Positions 58,851-64,000 of a stretch of DNA of 64,000 bases are shown here, in pieces. The position numbers and the translations under genes were made by a program. A model generated the notes under the pieces. The model was given only the letters and a program-made list of their open reading frames with translations, made no database searches and had not been told where the DNA came from. This DNA is from Viola odorata (lineage: Eukaryota > Streptophyta > Magnoliopsida > Malpighiales > Violaceae), in NCBI GenBank assembly GCA_963691705.1, contig OY829540.1, positions 6,958,001-7,022,000 of the forward strand. Reading direction: 5' to 3'. Position 1 is the stretch's first letter. The number at the start of each line of letters is the position of its first letter.

Positions 58851-60680
58851 TACATTTAAACTCACTAAGGGGAAAAAAATATATATTTCACTGTCATATT
58901 TTAAAAAAAAAAAAAAATTAAAGCAAAATAAGTACTATGCCAATAATTAGGAGATGTAACTTATGAGTTAAGTTATGGGATTGGAAAAAAAAACTCTAGC
59001 CAAAAAAAAATAGAGTCAATATTATTTACACTGGTGTGACTTTGAGAGTGCCAACTTTATTTTTTGGGTTTTGGCTGTCAAGGCTAAGGCCCGTCTGTGA
59101 TTGACCTTGATGGACTTACTCAAAGTCATTTCGTGACGCCACGTTTGAGCTAACCAATACTTCCCTTACAACATTTGTCAATGTTAATACCAACTATCAA
59201 ACTCATAACTTTACATTTTAAAAACGATATACATTAATTAGTTTTTTCTTGAAAAAGATACACTAAGGCCTAAGGAATCACTTTTTTTCCTTCTTTTTTT
59301 CTTTTTCCTATAATATTAAGGGTTTGTTTGCGATTACTTTCTGTTTTTTCTCACCATAGATTTAACGATCAAAACTATTTATGAAAAAAACATCAATAAA
59401 CATATATAGACTTAAATAAAATGCCTTATCCAAACTCAAGTTTAACTCATTAATAGTTAAATTAGCCTTATCAAGTAAGCTGGAATGAGTTTTTTTTCCT
59501 AACGAAATCATATTTAACTCACCTCATTTTTATCCTTACTTAACACCACAAATAACTTGAAAGGAAGGGTGTGGAAATTGAGAAGACCCGTGGGACGAGT
59601 ATGGTTTTGGAGGCAAATGTATATAGTTTTGTTACATCTTTTTGGTGGACACAACACAAACATCGGTTCGGTTGTCGTAGCTGCAGAAAACAAAATTCAT
59701 GTCGAACCACAAGAGAGGAGAAGTTAAGAGACAAACCCAGTTTCCTGTTTTTATACATTATGGGCCCAGTTGGGTTTTGTGATACTTATGATGATGGGCC
59801 TCGACCCAGAAATTTACTGATGTAAAATTAGAAAACCCGCCGGCTCCATCTCCTGCTTCCCTACAAGAAAGGGGACCTGCTTTATTTGGAATTTTGGACT
59901 ACAAAACAACACGTGACTTCCGATTTTTTTCTCGATAAGCAACATGTGACTTCCGATTGGTAGTGTGTAGTGGTCATCATGGTGGAGACTAGACAAAAAT
60001 ATATCCTGCAACAAATAACATAACCTCTGTGACCAAAAAAAAATAAAACAAAATATAATTTCATTAATTATTAAAAAAATTATTTATAGTTTTTTTATCC
60101 TACCCGGTAATTCAAGCCCGTTGGGTGTTTAATCTAGACTCGAGTTATATAGGTTCCTTTTAGGGGACGGACCTTACGTAATAATTTTAAAATTGTTGTA
60201 TTTTTAAGATTCAATTTGAAAACATTAGTTAATTTAAAAGAATTGTTTTATCTTTGTCAACATTCAAATTTTTTTCCAGGGTTCTCTATCATTGCAGTCT
60301 ATAAAAGTAGAACTTGATCTTAGAGATCCTATTGTCAAAATTAAACAATTTCTTATTTTTTTTCAAAAATTCCAAAAATAATTTGTTTTCAAATTATCAT
60401 ACATGGCAATTAATAAAGTTGAAATATTATTTTTATGTGGTTAGTAACGTGGACGAACCATATTAAAAAAATAGTTTTCTTCCAACAAGTGAGCCGATGT
60501 CAGCAACTGGGCCCACTAAAACAGCTTCGTTCGTAAGACTTCGGCCTCTCTTTCTCCTTCTCATCCGCGCACGTACGCCACCAATTGATTTGATTGCTGT
60601 AAACAAAATAACGTCTCCTCTCCTCCAATACTCCATCTTCCCTTCCTCTTCGCGCTTTAAAACCCACCATTTCTCCTAGA
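58851..60680. other. AT-rich intergenic region
   Basis: No supported gene. Short frames at 59571-59825 (+) and 59540-59758 (-) overlap and show no family signature. From about 60480 the DNA is pyrimidine-rich and looks like a relic 5' region of the E2 fragment that follows. Confidence 0.45.
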
Positions 60681-60936
60681 ATGCGGGCTACCCATCTCAT
60701 TGTTCGGGCTAAGATCCCTGAAATCTTCATGCCCGCCTTGAGTTCCACCATGACCGAGGGAAAGATGGCTAAGATCCCTGAAATCTTCATGCCCGCCTTG
60801 AGTTCCACCATGACCGAGGGAAAGATCGTTTCTTGGGTCAAATCCGAAGGGGACAAGCTACGTCTGTTACTTGGCCAAAATCATGGTTGAAGAAGGCGCC
60901 ACTGCAGTCGCCGCCGTCGGCTCTAGAGCTGTTTAG
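60681..60936 (+). pseudogene. Broken E2 lipoyl-domain fragment (plastid pyruvate dehydrogenase E2-like)
   Basis: The frame reads MRATHLIVRAKIPEIFMPAL and then SSTMTEGK twice, followed by IVSWVKSEGDKL. This is the start of the lipoyl domain of plastid dihydrolipoamide acetyltransferase (LTA2/LTA3-like, KIREIFMPALSSTMTEGKIV). The piece that should carry the lipoyl-lysine motif (DKADMDVE type) is missing. The next recognisable part, YLAKIMVEEGATAVAAVGS, is in another frame and ends at TAG 60934-60936. No catalytic domain follows. It cannot be lipoylated or act as E2. Confidence 0.85.
60711..60830. repeat. 60-bp perfect tandem duplication, in frame
   Basis: The unit beginning aagatccctgaaatcttcat covers 60711-60770 and again 60771-60830. 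It doubles 20 codons of the E2 lipoyl-domain start. Confidence 0.95.
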
Positions 60937-61268
60937 TGGCCTCCGGATACTCACGTGGGAACGTGGGGCCCTGAAATTTGATATGGGTTGTCTACACCAG
61001 AAAAATAAATAATATTTTAATGTTATTAATTGCCACGTATGATAATAGGGTAAGGGAATTGTTTGGAATCTTGTAAGGTGCAATTATAACCATAAAGATC
61101 CTAGTTGATCAGGAGTGAAAAGTTTTGTTGGTAAACACGATCATGTCAAAGACTCCACGTTCCTAGGAAGTGGAAGAAATTTACTAGTGAGTAAAAAAAG
61201 AAGCTAGCATGGTACATACTACATAGTGTCACAACTGACAACTATATATAATCAGAAGCAAAATAATA
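60937..61268. other. Spacer between the E2 fragment and the MITE
   Basis: I see nothing recognisable as a gene. Confidence 0.4.
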
Positions 61269-61395
61269 CTCCCTTCGGTAGCGAATTAAACGTCGTTACG
61301 CAAAATGAGGTGGCCCGAATGACTCACTATTTTACCTCAAAAAATTTCGTATTTTTTTTTAACGTACGTAAAGTTTAATTCGCTACCGGAGGGAG
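61269..61395. mobile_element. Stowaway-type MITE
   Basis: This 127-bp element starts CTCCCTTCGGTAGCG and ends with the near-perfect inverted complement CGCTACCGGAGGGAG. The arms are about 25 bp, and both flanks are TA (61267-61268 and 61396-61397). Size, ends and TA target are those of Stowaway MITEs. Confidence 0.92.
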
Positions 61396-62871
61396 TAAAA
61401 TTTAATTTAAAATGGAAGTAGCAGTGCCAGTAATAGTACAGGTTAAATTTTTTTAAGGACCACATTGTACAACGTAGAAAATTTGTATTATATGTAAATA
61501 TATATATACTATGTAGAAACCATTTGAAAAAATTAAAAGTTAATAAAATAGATTAAGAAAATTTTCCCTTTAAAATTCCAACGGGTATAGAAGAAAAAAG
61601 GGATGGTTATGTGCAATGTACTTGTGTTTCACTAAGTTCAATACTCTCACTCGTGGTCATCAAAGTTAGTGCTTTGTTGTATCCTAAAGAGTACTATTTC
61701 TATCATTTAATAATTGTCTCGTATATATTTTGTGCAAATGACAAAAAAAAATTATGCATTAATCCAATTTGATAATGGTGTGGTAATTTGAGTAGAAATT
61801 ATGAGAAAAAATAAAACAATGTTAAATAAAATAAGATCAAAAATTATTTTTTTCAATTTTTTACTATTCTAAAACGTCTAGAGATCATCCGAGCTAGCTA
61901 CTATACACATTACTAGTACATACCACTCATTACACACCATATCATACTGGTGCAACACAGTAACAACCATTGATCGATATGTCAAATTCTGCGCCAAATA
62001 TGTCGACTGTTTAGCTTTTTTCACACCACTTCCTGCTTTGTTCTTTCATTTGCATTCAACAGTTTTTTTTTCTTTTTTCAGACAACCCAAAATTGCCAGT
62101 TCTATGATACTACCGTGTCATGGCCACGGACCACCCTATCCTCCTGATCTTGCGATTTATAATTCGCCGGAGTGTTGAGTGTAAACGATTATACTAATTC
62201 ACTAAGATTCTGCGCCACATTTTCGGTATTTTTATAAATGTACGATTTAAATATTTTTATCACAAAAAAGGCAATCAATGAAATCAATTCATTAACGAAT
62301 ACTACTATATTGACTATAAAATAAATAACCATACACTGTCAATGACTGGTAAGATGTGGGCAGGCTACACACACTGAAATGTGTGATTCATTCAATACCA
62401 ACAGCCTTAAATAAGCTTTAAAACAATATGATAAAAAATATGTATTCATCTAGGGATTCACTATGTAACAACATTAATGAATCTTCATTTTTATTTTCTA
62501 TTTCATAATGTTTCTTTCTGTGTGTTCTTTCACACACACACCATACATGATTGCAGATAGAGATGGAGAGGAGAGCAAGGCAATAAATAGAACTCATTAT
62601 CAATGAGAACTTTAAAACATAATTTGATATAATAATGACAAATTAACAATAAACATCCCTCCAAAAGTAATTAATACTTACCATTATATATCAATCCCTA
62701 TCTTAATTAATAAAAATTAATTAGACCCCCCAAACTTGAAAAATAAATAGAGCAATTCATATTCATCCAACCCAACTTGAACCCGAGCCGGCAGCTAAAC
62801 TTTCTTAACAAAACGGTTCGAGCCCAAGTTGCAAAAACCATGACCCAACTACCACAACCAAAAAACCTCTT
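61396..62871. other. Intergenic region and BURP gene 3' UTR
   Basis: AT-rich. About 62600-62871 should be 3' UTR of the BURP gene on the minus strand. I see no other gene. Confidence 0.5.
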
Positions 62872-64000
62872 TCAATTATCAGCAATTGTCCAAGTCATAT
62901 CATTCTGAAAAATCCAGTGGCAAACCTCAATCCGACCCGGACCCGACCCAAGTGCCAAGAAAGCACCATGGGTGGGGCTCCAGGAAGATGTGTCTATGTG
63001 ACAGATGGCAACACCATGGTTGACCCTGGCTTTGGTGTTCGAATCCAAGATATCCGCTTCATAAACCCGAACTTTAGGCACAGAGTGGCAGTAATAGAGT
63101 AGGTACGGGTACAAACTCTGATGACATGAGACTGATTTGGTGATTTTCCCACCGTTGATCCCGTTGACCGTTCCCACCATGATCTCCTTCTTTGACCCGT
63201 ACACATTCGCCGTCGTCCGCACCACAACGTTTCGGCCCAACACCGACGTGGCGAAATCAATCATATCCTCAACAGACCCAACGCACCGTTTCGTCTCTCC
63301 CGGGCTGGGGACTCGCTCGCAGTCGTTGAGCGCGTCCTGAATCACGCGCTCCATCGTTGAATTCTCACTCGCGTGGAAAATCTCCTTCACTTGACCGAGT
63401 TTGGAGGTGGAGAATGGTAATTTGGAGGTAATCGTCCGGGGCAGAAACGACCTTTTCGGCATTTTATCTCTAATGTCCGGCATTGGCATCACTGTCCCTT
63501 TCTTGAGCATTGATTCACGGAAGAATTTACCCGGCTCAACCCACTTATTTACCAAACTGCCACTGACCTTCGATTCAGCAATTTTCGCATCAGAAGATGA
63601 GGATGAGGACTGGTTAGATAGCCCAGAAAAGGTAACACCGTGTTTGGCATAATCTTTGAAAGTGGTGTTCACTCCATAGGTTTTGAATCCAACTTGCGGA
63701 TCAATTCCACCTTTACCATACCCAGAAAAAGTACTACTCCCTTCATTGAAAGTTTTCCCATAATTCCCAAAATTCACTTCCGCGGAATTCGAATTCTTGC
63801 CGTAAGAATCGAAAGAATCATCACCCACATTAGACTGGTCTCTGTAACTGTTGAAATTCTCGACGGCAGAATTCCCACCGTCGCCGTAGTTTTTGAAAGT
63901 ATTCTCCGGCACATTCCCGTTAAATCCATAGGAAGTGAAAGTATCATTCGCCCCATTTCCAGCCTCCCCATAATTAACAAAATTCGATCCAATCACATTC
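62872..64000 (-). CDS. BURP-domain protein, polygalacturonase-1 beta subunit-like (5' partial)
   Basis: The minus-strand frame is open from the window edge to a stop at 62872-62874, giving about 375 visible residues; the true start is outside. The first 130 residues are tandem repeats of about 14 aa built on F-x-x-Y-G and Gly-Asn (FTSYGFNGN, FKNYGDGGN, FDSYGKNSN, FSGYGKGG), as in the PG1-beta class. The BURP domain follows from about KWVEPGKFFRESMLKKG. It has FLPRTITSKLPF, two cysteines around DALNDCERVPSPGETKRC, and four CH pairs in order (SCHQSLYP, YYCHSV, AICHID, EVCHWIF). Known members are cell-wall proteins; in tomato fruit the PG beta subunit binds and modulates polygalacturonase 1. A secretion signal would be in the missing part. 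Confidence 0.95.
   Translation of the reverse strand, partial: NVIGSNFVNYGEAGNGANDTFTSYGFNGNVPENTFKNYGDGGNSAVENFNSYRDQSNVGDDSFDSYGKNSNSAEVNFGNYGKTFNEGSSTFSGYGKGGIDPQVGFKTYGVNTTFKDYAKHGVTFSGLSNQSSSSSSDAKIAESKVSGSLVNKWVEPGKFFRESMLKKGTVMPMPDIRDKMPKRSFLPRTITSKLPFSTSKLGQVKEIFHASENSTMERVIQDALNDCERVPSPGETKRCVGSVEDMIDFATSVLGRNVVVRTTANVYGSKKEIMVGTVNGINGGKITKSVSCHQSLYPYLLYYCHSVPKVRVYEADILDSNTKARVNHGVAICHIDTSSWSPTHGAFLALGSGPGRIEVCHWIFQNDMTWTIADN

Noticed and set aside
59540..59825. Overlapping frames of 72 and 84 codons
   Set aside because: No family signature, no clear start context and overlap on opposite strands.
60500..60856. 118-codon minus-strand frame with internal repeats
   Set aside because: Its repeats are the antisense of the 60-bp duplication in the E2 fragment; no independent support.

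Overview
This is a window of nuclear DNA from a flowering plant, most likely a eudicot. The evidence is the number of GT-AG introns, AT-rich intergenic DNA, several plant-restricted gene families (MBD9, BURP/PG1-beta, DUF936, OTS-type SUMO proteases, RALF-like peptides) and many class I and class II transposons. I cannot name the species. I found no convincing standard tRNA or rRNA gene and no CRISPR array. Exon joins were derived by hand from open frames, splice consensus and family conservation.

Layout. 278-9370 (+): 3' part of an MBD9-type chromatin gene. 10977-17147 (-): RBM25-like splicing factor. 17422-18630: solo LTR with a perfect 5-bp target duplication. 18816-21974: DNA transposon carrying a frameshifted WIYLD-domain gene fragment. 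23378-29866 (+): OTS-type SUMO protease. 30363-32002 (-): decayed Raf-like kinase. 33470-38333 (-): SAMHD1/VEN4-like HD-domain gene with three lesions. 39320-42158 (-): RlmN-like radical-SAM RNA methyltransferase. 42893-45164 (-): PRP17/CDC40 splicing factor. 45533-47310: Mutator-like element with long inverted repeats and a perfect 9-bp target duplication. 48095-48838: element with CTCCCTCCGTCC ends. About 49137-49307 (-): RALF-like remnant. 50301-52474 (-): DUF936 protein. 54954-55606 (-): NFD6-like organellar protein. 55797-57240: hAT-like element carrying a DHHC palmitoyltransferase fragment. 57730-58850 (-): LINE tail. 60681-60936 (+): broken E2 lipoyl-domain fragment. 61269-61395: Stowaway MITE. 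62872-64000 (-): BURP-domain gene running off the window.

The genes do not form an operon-like unit. Two are splicing factors (RBM25, PRP17) and several others act in chromatin, SUMO or RNA modification, but I read this as ordinary plant gene order. The unusual content is in the gaps: at least two DNA transposons have picked up exons of host genes (WIYLD, DHHC), a third may have, one element brings a cluster of ACGTGGC motifs close to PRP17, and the solo LTR holds a phased array of palindromes. I did not find a clearly new biological system. The best leads are the captured-exon elements, the LTR palindrome array, a small SINE-like family and the lesions in the SAMHD1-like gene.
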